Assembly (NCBI GenBank): GCA_039815055.1
Contig: JBCCAA010000024.1
Location: forward strand, 1-41,457
DNA from: UBA5336 sp039815055
GTDB taxonomy: Bacteria; Pseudomonadota; Alphaproteobacteria; Caulobacterales; Hyphomonadaceae
Reading direction: 5' to 3'
DNA: 41,457 nucleotides
Shown: in pieces, positions 34,934-41,457 of the stretch
How positions within the stretch are numbered: the first letter of the stretch is position 1
Layout: each line of letters opens with the position of its first letter
Notes under the pieces: generated by a model
What the model was told of the DNA's origin: nothing
What the model saw: the letters and a program-made list of their open reading frames with translations, nothing else
The model's database searches: none
Program-made: the position numbers and the translations under genes

Positions 34934-36883
34934 ATGTCCGGTCGCGTCTACAAGGTTCACACTGAGGGAGCCATTGATCTTTGGCCAACCCCAAGGGTGT
35001 CGACAGAGCCTTTGGCGCGGCTGAATCCTGGCCATTTTCTCGCGCGGCTCGATGAACTCGACCGGGAAGGCTGGTGGTGGGTCTACAGCGATCTGCGAAC
35101 GCATGCTGTGGCCGGATATGTGCGCTCTGGCGACATCATTCCGGTGCGCTCGGCCCATGGCCTGATCGACACTGTTGAAGAAGACCATGATATCGAAGAC
35201 GTCGTACCGCTCAACGAGGCACCCCTGCCGGTACGTGTGAGCCCGGTCGCCGGCAGCTCCAACTGGCAAGCTGAGATTGCGGGCGAGACACTGTCGATTG
35301 GCCGCGAACAGAGTTTCCCAGGCGGGGATGGTCGGCGATATCGCGGGCTCATGCTTGTGTCACCCAATGACGCGAAACGGTATGAGCGCGACGACTGGCG
35401 CGGCGAGTATGGCGTCTGGGCAGACATGCTCGCGGTAACGTGTCTGGCGGAAGGGGAGGGCGACCTTACCGCGCTCAACACTTACGATGGCAGCGGTGTG
35501 TTCACCTTCGGGCTAATGCAATGGGCGGCCCACACCGCCAATGACAATCTGGTTGAGTTACTTCGCCGCCTGCTCGCGTTACCATCGGCGCCGCGCTACT
35601 TCCCTGACTTAACCGTAGCAGAAGGCCGAATTCACCAGATACAGCATGATGGCACATTGAAGCTGCTGGAAAATGATGACCGCAACAGCGCGCTCGGCGT
35701 TTATCTCAACCCCAGCCTGTTCGATGTAGATGAAGATGAAGCAGTCGCTGCGGCCCGGCTGATCCACTGGGTCCGCAATGACACGGCGGCGGAAAGCACG
35801 CTCGTGCGCTACGCGTTTGATCACTACAAGACGACTGCAAAAAGTGTCCACAAGGGGATCGTCCGGAACGGGTATGCACGTGGTCTGGACGGACATAGAG
35901 ATATCGAAGTTGCGCTCTGTGTCGACATTCGACACCAGGGCCGTGGTCGCTACAGTTCGATGGGAGAGGCGCTGCAATCGGCCAATCCTGTGGGCGAACT
36001 GTTGAAGGTACGCACTGCTGAGTGGCAGCAGGGGCGCATCGACACCGTGTCTCGCCTGTCCAGCCGGTTTGAAAGTGAAGGCCGTCTTGGCGGCCATATC
36101 TTCGATGCGGAAACCGAACGCATGGTCATTCGTGCGCGGCGCGAGGATCGTCCGCCGCCTTCGCCAATCGCGCCGGCAGAAGTTGTGATTTGGCCAGAGG
36201 CCCACATCACGTCGCGGTGGGCCAAACGGGCCAACAAGAACAGCGCCGCCCATCGGCTGGCGGAAACAGGCGGACCCGTTCGAGATCCGGCTGCATCGAA
36301 AGACGAGCGCGTCACCAGCTTGAAGGCGATTGCAGATTGGTTGGCGCCTGAAGAGTCGCCTCGTTACCTGAAGCCGCCAAACGCACGGACGCGCTGCAAC
36401 ATCTACGCGCATGACTTTGCCGAACTGGCGGGTGGTTACATTCCGCGAACGTGGTGGAATGAAGAAGGGCTAGCCGCCATTCGCAGCGGCGAGACAGTGA
36501 ACCCAATCTATGATCGCACCGTTGTGGAGCTCACCGCCAATATGCTCCACGACTGGTTCGAACAATTCGGCGCCGCGTTCGGTTGGCGCGAGGTTGCCGA
36601 TCTCGATACGCTCCAGGCCGACGCCAATGACGGCAAACTCTGCACGATTGTGGCCCTTCGCAAAGACCGTCGCCGCTCCGGCCACATCGCGATCGTGATG
36701 CCTGAAGGGCTGGCAGGGCCGCTCGAGGTGCCGATCATGGCAGCACGAAGTGTGAGCGGTAAGGTTGCTGTGCCAGTGCAGTCCCAGGCCGGGGCAAAGA
36801 ATTTCAGGCTCGGCCTCGGCTCGGCCACACCCTGGTGGCAATCGAGCCAGATGGCCCGCCATGGGTTCTGGGTCCGCGACTAG
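34934..36883 (+). CDS. Accessory operon gene D: SH3 + lysozyme-like + NlpC/CHAP-like protein
   Basis: A 649-residue multidomain protein. Residues 1-70 look like an SH3 domain (VYKVHTEGAIDLWPTP, then GWWWVYSDLRTHAVAGYVRSGDI). Residues about 155-385 resemble a lysozyme/muramidase fold: CLAEGEGDLTALNTYDGSGV followed by FTFGLMQW, where Glu173 or Glu175 is the likely catalytic acid. Residues about 450-620 resemble an NlpC/P60 or CHAP cysteine peptidase, with Cys488 in TRCNIYAHDFAELAG and His584 in RRSGHIAIVMP. Together these suggest peptidoglycan cleavage at both glycan and peptide. There is no signal peptide, so export would need a dedicated route or lysis. Its TAG stop lies inside the left end of the 296-bp inverted-repeat element. 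The domain calls are by pattern and need profile confirmation. Confidence 0.75.
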   Translation: MSGRVYKVHTEGAIDLWPTPRVSTEPLARLNPGHFLARLDELDREGWWWVYSDLRTHAVAGYVRSGDIIPVRSAHGLIDTVEEDHDIEDVVPLNEAPLPVRVSPVAGSSNWQAEIAGETLSIGREQSFPGGDGRRYRGLMLVSPNDAKRYERDDWRGEYGVWADMLAVTCLAEGEGDLTALNTYDGSGVFTFGLMQWAAHTANDNLVELLRRLLALPSAPRYFPDLTVAEGRIHQIQHDGTLKLLENDDRNSALGVYLNPSLFDVDEDEAVAAARLIHWVRNDTAAESTLVRYAFDHYKTTAKSVHKGIVRNGYARGLDGHRDIEVALCVDIRHQGRGRYSSMGEALQSANPVGELLKVRTAEWQQGRIDTVSRLSSRFESEGRLGGHIFDAETERMVIRARREDRPPPSPIAPAEVVIWPEAHITSRWAKRANKNSAAHRLAETGGPVRDPAASKDERVTSLKAIADWLAPEESPRYLKPPNARTRCNIYAHDFAELAGGYIPRTWWNEEGLAAIRSGETVNPIYDRTVVELTANMLHDWFEQFGAAFGWREVADLDTLQADANDGKLCTIVALRKDRRRSGHIAIVMPEGLAGPLEVPIMAARSVSGKVAVPVQSQAGAKNFRLGLGSATPWWQSSQMARHGFWVRD

Positions 36884-37176
36884 GGCGGTTTCCGACCAAA
36901 TTGCATCACTTGGCGGAGTGAACTTTGTGTCCTGGGCAGGAGCATGCCGGGAGGATTGCGACGCAGCCAAGGCGCAAAGTTCGCTCCAGCGCTTCTCAGC
37001 ATATCTCCATATTTATCAGCGTCTTACGCCACAGCGCGCGCACACCACTCGTCTTTTCCGCCAGGATCGTCGTCGCGCAAAGGTCCGACGATGCTCGCAT
37101 CGCCGGACTTTACGCTCCTGGCCCTGACGAAAAATCCAAGCGGCCAAGTGGTTCGGTATGATCGTAAAACGCCCTA
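36881..37176. repeat. 296-bp inverted-repeat (MITE-like) element
   Basis: The ends 36881-36916 and 37141-37176 are inverted repeats matching at 27 of 36 positions, each beginning TAGGGCG. Inside, 36915-36927 pairs with 36975-36987 (13 bp, one mismatch) and 37084-37094 pairs with 37097-37107 (11 bp, one mismatch) at the tip of a longer imperfect hairpin (about 37050-37131). No reading frame in it looks coding. The outermost TAG at each end is used as the stop codon of the flanking gene (gene D on plus, ASCH gene on minus). It looks like a small non-autonomous mobile element or a large extragenic palindrome, and may also terminate both transcripts. Confidence 0.72.
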
Positions 37177-37650
37177 GCGCGCACCCAGCGCATCATATCC
37201 TTTGGCGAAGGCTTCTGCACGCTCGGCGAGAACCACGCCGGGTGCGGAATTTGCGAATTTCTGGTCCAGGATTGCCACGACACAGAACGTTTCAAAAATC
37301 ACGTCCATGTCGGGCGCCCAAGTTTTTTCACGCTTGAAGTAGGCGATATGGCCGTCCCGCCAGAAGCGATAGGAGAGGTCGCCTTCGCCTTCCAGGGCCG
37401 CCATTTCCGGTGTCACAGCTTCGAATGACATTGTCGTCATGCTCAGCGTTTCGATCACACAGACAGGTACCCCGGTGCCGCTGAGGCAAACCTGTTTTTC
37501 ACCCACCGATGTATCAGGGCCATGGACCGCCGCAGAGCAGGTGCCTGTTTTGACGCCCGCAACGACCAGTCCGGCCAGCCTGTCGGCTAGCTTGGGGCTA
37601 TCACCGAATTTAAATTGGGTCAGACCCGACCAGTCCGGGTCCGGTGTCAC
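37174..37650 (-). CDS. ASCH-domain protein
   Basis: A 158-residue soluble protein with an ASCH-type beta-barrel, a fold proposed to bind RNA or modified nucleosides and related to PUA. The region FKFGDSPKLADRLAGLVVAG followed by VKTGTCSA contains the G-x-K-T-x-T signature. PVCVIETLSMTTMSFEAV and EGDLSYRFWRDGHIAYF are the second core block. The start is GTG at 37650, overlapping the pheS stop in a GTGA arrangement, so translation is coupled to pheS. The longer frame to 37878 is read from pheS and is rejected. Its stop codon TAG lies at the outer end of the inverted-repeat element. A tRNA- or translation-linked role is tempting given the context, but unproven. Confidence 0.82.
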   Translation of the reverse strand: MTPDPDWSGLTQFKFGDSPKLADRLAGLVVAGVKTGTCSAAVHGPDTSVGEKQVCLSGTGVPVCVIETLSMTTMSFEAVTPEMAALEGEGDLSYRFWRDGHIAYFKREKTWAPDMDVIFETFCVVAILDQKFANSAPGVVLAERAEAFAKGYDALGAR

Positions 37651-38738
37651 GACAGACCGCCACTCACACTGGGGGTCACCCAAGGCTTGAAACCATAGTG
37701 GCGAATCCAGTCGGGACGAGCTTCGAAGTACGGTCGCAGATCCGGCATGCCGTATTTCAGCATGGCCAGGCGATCCACGCCCATGCCGAAGGCGAAACCC
37801 TGATGTGTTTCCGGGTCGATGCCGCAATTTCGCAGCACATTCGGATGCACCATCCCACAGCCTAGGATTTCCATCCACGTTTCACCAGCGCCGATCCTGA
37901 TCGTCTCACCGTCTTTCGTGTATTTCACGTCCATCTCTGCAGATGGCTCAGTGAAGGGGAAGAAATGGGGCCGGAACCGGCTTTCCACATCGTCGACTTC
38001 GAAGAAGGCCTTCACGAAATCGATTAGGCAGCCTTTGAGGTGGCCCATATGGATGCCCTCTTCAATGACGAGGCCTTCGACCTGGTGGAACATCGGCGTG
38101 TGGGTGGCATCCCAGTCATTGCGATAGACCCGGCCCGGCGCGATGATACGGATCGGCGGCTCACCGGTAGCCATGGTGCGGATCTGCACGGGGCTGGTGT
38201 GCGTGCGCAGGACTTTGGCCGGCTCATCGCCTTCGCCGTCTTTCGAGGGCTGCGGTGAAAAGAAGAACGTGTCGTGTGTTTCCCGCGCAGGGTGGCCCAC
38301 AGGGAAATTCAGCGCCGTGAAATTGTGCCAGTCATCTTCAATGTCCGGGCCCTCAGCGACCGCAAAGCCCATATCGCCGAAAATGGCGGCTATTTCCTCA
38401 AATACCTGCATCACAGGGTGAAGCGCGCCGGTGTGAACCGGTGGGGCAGGCAAAGACAGGTCTAGCTGTTCGGACGCCAGCTGGGCTTCGAGAGCAGCGT
38501 CTTCGAGCACGGTTTTGCGCGCCTCAACGGCAGCGGCAACACGCTCTTTCAGCGCATTCAGCTTGGGGCCCATCTCCTGGCGTTTTTCAGCGCTCATCTT
38601 GCCGAGCGTTTTCATCAGGCCGGACACCCGGCCCTTCTTGCCAAGCTCGGCGACACGCACGGTGTCCAGCGCGGCGAGATCGGCCGCGCCGGATATGGCT
38701 GCTAGAGCTTCGGTTTCGATGGTGGTGATGTCGGTCAT
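37647..38738 (-). CDS. pheS: Phenylalanyl-tRNA synthetase alpha subunit
   Basis: The catalytic alpha subunit of PheRS, 363 residues (usual 330-360). The N-terminal coiled coil is at about 1-90. The class II core contains motif 1 (about 110-150), motif 2 APGRVYRNDWDATHTPMFHQ, the Phe-binding segment PFTEPSAEMDV, MEILGCGMVHPNVL, and motif 3 GFAFGMGVDRLAMLKYGMPD. The protein ends about 30 residues after motif 3. A GNAT gene lies 36 bp upstream, and the ASCH gene overlaps its 3' end by 4 bp. The usual downstream neighbour pheT is more than 7 kb away. Confidence 0.97.
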   Translation of the reverse strand: MTDITTIETEALAAISGAADLAALDTVRVAELGKKGRVSGLMKTLGKMSAEKRQEMGPKLNALKERVAAAVEARKTVLEDAALEAQLASEQLDLSLPAPPVHTGALHPVMQVFEEIAAIFGDMGFAVAEGPDIEDDWHNFTALNFPVGHPARETHDTFFFSPQPSKDGEGDEPAKVLRTHTSPVQIRTMATGEPPIRIIAPGRVYRNDWDATHTPMFHQVEGLVIEEGIHMGHLKGCLIDFVKAFFEVDDVESRFRPHFFPFTEPSAEMDVKYTKDGETIRIGAGETWMEILGCGMVHPNVLRNCGIDPETHQGFAFGMGVDRLAMLKYGMPDLRPYFEARPDWIRHYGFKPWVTPSVSGGLS

Positions 38739-38774
38739 GACGTTCCCAAATCCAGATGAGAAGGTATTGGCAGT

Positions 38775-39200
38775 TTATGTATCAAGCCATTTCGCCATGA
38801 CTAGCCTCGGCGTTTCTTCATAGCCGATGGCGTCGTAGAAATCGAAGACGGCTTTGTTGTCTTCACGGACCATGAGGTTGAGCTTTGTTGCGCCACGCGC
38901 TTTCGCCCAGGTTTCAGCTTCTGTCATCAGTTGGCGTCCAAGACCAAAAATGCGAACAGTGGGATCTACGCCGAGATAGTAAACTACGGCCCGGTGGCCA
39001 TCATCGCCCACCATAACGCAGCCAACCACTCGATCGTCCAAGATAGCCACAAAAACGCAGCTCGAGCTGGACATGATAGCTCGCTCGAAATCGGCTTCTG
39101 GCAGATTCTGGGGCGTTGTTAGGCCGCACCGCTTCCACAACGCGACCGTCTGCGCCTGGTCCGCCAGCTCGGCGGCTTTGAACACAACGCCGCCTAACAT
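38775..39200 (-). CDS. GNAT-family N-acetyltransferase
   Basis: A 141-residue acetyl-CoA-dependent acetyltransferase with the GNAT fold. Core strand 4 and the acetyl-CoA loop are visible as VVYYLGVDPTVRIFGLGRQL (R-x-x-G-x-G type loop RIFGLG), followed by AKARGATKLNLMVREDNKAV and FDFYDAIGYEETPRLVMAKW. It resembles the YpeA subgroup in length and end pattern. The acceptor is unknown. It sits between rplT (8 bp upstream) and pheS (36 bp downstream) on the same strand, inside the translation operon. A role in acetylating a ribosomal protein or tRNA-related substrate is possible but is inference only. Confidence 0.87.
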   Translation of the reverse strand: MLGGVVFKAAELADQAQTVALWKRCGLTTPQNLPEADFERAIMSSSSCVFVAILDDRVVGCVMVGDDGHRAVVYYLGVDPTVRIFGLGRQLMTEAETWAKARGATKLNLMVREDNKAVFDFYDAIGYEETPRLVMAKWLDT

Positions 39201-39208
39201 GGAAGTTG

Positions 39209-39571
39209 TTAAGCCAGCGCCGCTTTCGCCTGGTCGACGATCTTGCCGAAAGCATCCGGCTCGCGGATGGCGAGGTCGGAGAGGACTTTGCGGTCCATCT
39301 CGATGCCGGCTTTGGTCAGGCCGTCGATGAAGCGGGAGTAGGTCAGGCTGTCATCATGGGCGCGGACAGCCGCGTTGATGCGTTGGATCCACAGGCTGCG
39401 GAACTTCCGCTTTTTCACCTTGCGACCAACATACGCGTACTCGCCCGCTTTCCAGACGGCAGCATGGGCATTGGTGAATGTATTCTTGCGGCGGCCGCGA
39501 TAGCCTTTGGCGGCTTTGATAATTTTCTTATGGCGAGCGTGCGCGGGCACTTTGTTACGGGAACGGGGCAT
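39209..39571 (-). CDS. rplT: 50S ribosomal protein L20
   Basis: 120 residues, the standard L20 length. The basic N-terminus MPRSRNKVPAHARHKKIIKA and the segment RRKNTFTNAHAAVWKAGEYA are characteristic. The globular part WIQRINAAVRAHD and the L/I-rich C-terminus are intact. L20 binds 23S rRNA early in 50S assembly and in some bacteria represses its own operon. A strong AGGAGG lies 6 bases upstream of the ATG at 39571. It is preceded by rpmI (57-bp gap) and followed by the GNAT gene. Confidence 0.98.
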   Translation of the reverse strand: MPRSRNKVPAHARHKKIIKAAKGYRGRRKNTFTNAHAAVWKAGEYAYVGRKVKKRKFRSLWIQRINAAVRAHDDSLTYSRFIDGLTKAGIEMDRKVLSDLAIREPDAFGKIVDQAKAALA

Positions 39572-39628
39572 TTCGGCCTCCTGTCAAATTCGGTTCAAGA
39601 TCAGTGATTGGCGATGGCGCGGGGCCGA

Positions 39629-39826
39629 TCAGCCGTAGGGCAGGTACTTTTTCACACGGGACTCATCGGCCTTGGCGAGCACTTTCGTGCCACGGTTCTG
39701 GCGGATATATTTGCCATTGTGCGAAATCAGGCGGTGGCGCTTGCCAGCCACACCGGCTTTCAGCTTGCCTGTAGACGTGATCTTGATCCGCTTGGCAGCG
39801 GCCTTTTTGGTCTTCATCTTCGGCAT
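39629..39826 (-). CDS. rpmI: 50S ribosomal protein L35
   Basis: 65 residues, the standard L35 length, beginning MPKMKTKKAAAKRIKITSTG and ending in VKKYLPYG. The longer frame to 39907 is rejected because the family starts at MPKMKTKK and AAGGAG lies about 7 bases upstream of the ATG at 39826. In most bacteria rpmI directly follows infC. Here a lipoprotein gene and a 151-bp gap intervene, so an internal promoter for rpmI-rplT in 39827-39977 is likely. Confidence 0.97.
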   Translation of the reverse strand: MPKMKTKKAAAKRIKITSTGKLKAGVAGKRHRLISHNGKYIRQNRGTKVLAKADESRVKKYLPYG

Positions 39827-39977
39827 TTCTAACTCCTTATCGCCGAGCTCACGCCATGAAGAGTGGCGGCCCTGGCTTTTCTCTCGTGTTATTAGGCGCG
39901 AAGGCATGCCGTTCGCCCTGCGCCCGAAGCAGCGTGTAATGACTGAAAGATGTCAGGAAATCAACCCGGAAAGTAGG

Positions 39978-40373
39978 TCAGCCGCATTTGAAGCCGATGA
40001 TGTCACCCGCTTCATCGGTCAGAACATTCAAACGGCGAGGAAGATAGTCCATCGTCGCCTGGTCTGTCGGGGCTAGAATTCGGTACACAGGTGGCAGGCG
40101 GTTTTCTGGAATGTCCTCAGCGGCCTGGCCCAGAAACCCTCGAACTGCAGCGAGGCCGCAGCTGTCTTGAACCCGGTCGAGCGCATCCCATTCTGGTTGA
40201 ACCAGGGTTTCCTCGGCATCTGCCAGATCAGATGTGTCTCCCGGCGCGGGGGCCGGGTCCGGCAGGAACTCGACCTGACGCTCAGCATCGGGTTGGGTAT
40301 CCACCGCTTCCGGGGCGCTGCAGGCCGCCAAAAGAAGTGTGGACAGTCCGGCGAACAGAAGTGTGCGAAGCAT
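39978..40373 (-). CDS. Peptidase inhibitor I78-family lipoprotein
   Basis: A 131-residue lipoprotein. Its signal contains LLLAAC (lipobox LAAC, Cys18-19 depending on start). An acidic Pro-rich linker (about 20-65) follows, then a compact domain of about 60 residues: DSCGLAAVRGFLGQ, then DQATMDYLPRRLNVLTDEAG and a terminal FKCG. The conserved T-x-D-Y-x-x-x-R-L-N block, the two cysteines and the CG end match peptidase inhibitor family I78, small inhibitors of serine proteases. The ATG at 40373 shares a base with the infC stop (TGATG); a GTG one codon earlier is also possible. Its presence between infC and rpmI is unusual. Confidence 0.82.
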   Translation of the reverse strand: MLRTLLFAGLSTLLLAACSAPEAVDTQPDAERQVEFLPDPAPAPGDTSDLADAEETLVQPEWDALDRVQDSCGLAAVRGFLGQAAEDIPENRLPPVYRILAPTDQATMDYLPRRLNVLTDEAGDIIGFKCG

Positions 40374-40912
40374 CACCGCGGCGCCATGACCATGGTCATC
40401 TGGCGGCCCTCAAGCTTTGGTTCCAACTCGACCTTGGCGATCTCATCGAAGTCTTCTTTGACTCGTTTCAGAAGTTCCATGCCGAGGTGCTGGTGGGCCA
40501 TTTCCCGGCCGCGGAACCGCAAGGTGACCTTCACCTTGTCGCCATCTTCAAAGAAACGGGTGATCGACTTGGATTTCACCATATAGTCATGGGTGTCGAT
40601 GTTCGGGCGCATCTTGATCTCTTTGAGATCGGCAGATTTCTGCTTTTTTCGCGCAGCCGCTTTCTTCTTCTGCTCTTCGAATTTGAGTTTGCCATAGTCG
40701 ATGATCTTGCAAACCGGGACCTCCTGATTGGGGGAGACTTCCACGAGATCAAGTCCGGCATCTGTTGCTGCATCGAGCGCGGCCATCAGGGGCATGACAC
40801 CCTGCTTCTCGCCATTTTCGTCGATGAGCAGTATTTTTTCGGCGCGAATATCCTTATTCACGCGGGGGCCGGTTTTCTTGGGCGGCGGGGCCGCCATGGG
40901 TCTGCGAGCTAT
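40373..40912 (-). CDS. infC: Translation initiation factor IF-3, likely AUA start
   Basis: IF-3 keeps ribosomal subunits apart and proofreads the initiator tRNA and start codon. The protein is 179 residues if it starts at ATA 40912, giving (M)ARRPMAAPPPKK, as in other alphaproteobacterial IF-3s. The N domain has GPRVNKDIRAEKILLIDENG and VPVCKIIDYGKLKFEEQKK, then a basic linker. The C domain has EIKMRPNIDTHDYMVKSKS, VTLRFRGREMAHQHLG and PKLEGRQMTMVMAPR. AAGGAG lies 6 bases before the ATA, whereas the first in-frame ATG (40897) is 21 bases away. A rare start codon is the known basis of infC autoregulation in E. coli (AUU). Its stop overlaps the I78 lipoprotein start. Confidence 0.95.
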   Translation of the reverse strand: MARRPMAAPPPKKTGPRVNKDIRAEKILLIDENGEKQGVMPLMAALDAATDAGLDLVEVSPNQEVPVCKIIDYGKLKFEEQKKKAAARKKQKSADLKEIKMRPNIDTHDYMVKSKSITRFFEDGDKVKVTLRFRGREMAHQHLGMELLKRVKEDFDEIAKVELEPKLEGRQMTMVMAPR

Positions 40913-40924
40913 GACACTCTCCTT
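40910..40924 (-). promoter_or_regulatory. infC ribosome-binding site and AUA initiation codon
   Basis: On the minus strand AAGGAG (40924-40919) is followed by a 6-base spacer and ATA (40912-40910). The spacing is ideal for initiation at ATA and too long (21 bases) for the downstream ATG. A GTG just before is out of frame and meets a stop at once. Confidence 0.75.
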
Positions 40925-40948
40925 TTGTTGCTCCGATTCACGGACGGG

Positions 40949-40977
40949 AATATGCCCTTTTCGAGCCGTATCTTCAA
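40949..40977 (-). promoter_or_regulatory. Possible sigma70-type promoter of infC
   Basis: On the minus strand TTGAAG (40977-40972) and CATATT (40954-40949) are 17 bases apart, giving a start site about 30 bases before the AUA codon. The -35 box overlaps the stop codon of the upstream gene. The -10 match is moderate, so this is a tentative call. Confidence 0.35.
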
Positions 40978-41457
40978 GGGTTTGTAAGGCTTGAAGAGAT
41001 GACCATCCTGCAAACCATGTCCGCAGCAATGTCATTCAGCCGAGGGCTGTAGAAGCTTATATAGGGAGCGCCAACCGGTTTTTCATCCGCAACGGTCTCA
41101 GATGTTGCAACCTGGAGGACAATTCCCGGACGTCCGCGTAGAGCTGCAACGGTCAAACCCGCATTGTTTGCGCCGACGGCGAACTGTGCGGTTTCCGATA
41201 AAGTTGCCAGCTGAGCGGTCTCAGTACGATTGACCAGATTCACAGCGCGCCGTTCTTTGGTCTGGATCGACTGGGCAAGCGGACCTTCGGCGCTTTCACC
41301 CACAAGCGCCGGTGTGAGCCCCATGTTGGCTACCGTTTTTGTCAGTTTGAGAAAATTCTCTTCTTCCCAACTGGCGGGTGCTGACGATGGTGAGCCATCC
41401 AGGGCAATGAAGGCATACGGCCCGTTCAGACCGAAATAGGCCGGTTGCAGTCGTGGA
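40974..41457 (-). CDS. Partial gene: glycosyltransferase family 9-like C-terminus
   Basis: The frame is open from the window edge to the TGA at 40974, giving the last 161 residues of a longer protein whose 5' end is outside. The first residues read PRLQPAYFGLNGPYAFIALD. The block LSETAQFAVGANNAG followed by LTVAALRGRPGIVLQ resembles the nucleotide-sugar-binding C-terminal domain of GT9 heptosyltransferases, where a G-x-x-x-G segment contacts the donor. An internal ATG at 41324 is not the true start, since the frame continues upstream with sensible sequence. It is upstream of infC on the same strand. LPS-related transfer is a reasonable guess, not proven. Confidence 0.65.
   Translation of the reverse strand, partial: PRLQPAYFGLNGPYAFIALDGSPSSAPASWEEENFLKLTKTVANMGLTPALVGESAEGPLAQSIQTKERRAVNLVNRTETAQLATLSETAQFAVGANNAGLTVAALRGRPGIVLQVATSETVADEKPVGAPYISFYSPRLNDIAADMVCRMVISSSLTNP

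Noticed and set aside
30390..36883. Prophage remnant or contractile injection/T6SS-type cluster
   Set aside because: No integrase, terminase, capsid, tail tube, sheath or baseplate-like sequence, no tRNA attachment site, and base composition looks like the neighbours.
37651..37878. Upstream extension of the ASCH gene to 37878
   Set aside because: Those codons are an alternate frame of the pheS 3' end; the GTG at 37650 fits operon spacing and the domain boundary.
40091..40987. 298-codon plus-strand frame opposite infC and the I78 lipoprotein
   Set aside because: Antisense to infC, which is certain; no start context and low-complexity Phe/Leu runs created by infC codons.

Overview
The window reads as a chromosomal segment of an alphaproteobacterium. 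The protein types and dispersed hairpin repeats suggest a marine Caulobacterales, Maricaulales or Hyphomonadaceae-type organism, but I cannot fix the genus from sequence alone. The main pointers are a 180-kDa-class NAD-glutamate dehydrogenase, an IF-3 beginning (fMet)-ARRP in the alphaproteobacterial style, many small lipoproteins, and the infC-rpmI-rplT-pheS order. No rRNA, tRNA, CRISPR array, integrase or transposase was recognised.

Layout. 1-538 is gene-free and full of short hairpin repeats. A small unknown gene (539-748) faces another unknown gene (869-1660, minus) across a very strong 103-nt hairpin. 1813-3843 is an ArnT-like membrane glycosyltransferase. 3844-7327 (minus) holds a ThDP-dependent acetolactate-synthase-like enzyme and a feruloyl-CoA-synthetase-like ligase. 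7526-9561 (minus) is a coupled pair of lipoproteins, one an S41 peptidase. 9642-10982 (minus) is a dihydroorotase-family amidohydrolase. 11196-18507 (plus) carries an outer-membrane barrel, a coupled ygfZ-tag-lipoprotein cluster, a KAS III-like synthase, a saccharopine-dehydrogenase-like protein, a DUF4349 lipoprotein gene broken by one in-frame TAA, and an AI-2E-family permease. 18800-25015 (plus) is the large glutamate dehydrogenase followed 3 nt later by an M20 peptidase. 25004-27582 (minus) holds a second PMT-like glycosyltransferase and a voltage-gated-type potassium channel.

The right third is the translation locus on the minus strand, read right to left: infC, I78-inhibitor lipoprotein, rpmI, rplT, GNAT acetyltransferase, pheS, ASCH protein, then pheT about 7 kb further on. 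pheS and pheT normally adjoin. Here they are separated by a plus-strand, tightly packed four-gene operon (30390-36883) and a 296-bp inverted-repeat element (36881-37176).

That four-gene operon is the best candidate for an undescribed system. It encodes (A) a polytopic membrane protein with cytosolic and periplasmic parts, (B) a long helical protein built from about ten ~30-residue repeats marked by a Pro-Asp/Gly signature, (C) a lipoprotein, and (D) an SH3 plus lysozyme-like plus NlpC/CHAP-like protein with no signal peptide. My inference is a cell-envelope machine with a wall-cutting component. No function is established.

Regulatory points: infC appears to start at a rare AUA codon behind a strong Shine-Dalgarno, consistent with IF-3 autoregulation. 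Several genes use 4-nt ATGA/GTGA or slightly longer overlaps that imply translational coupling.
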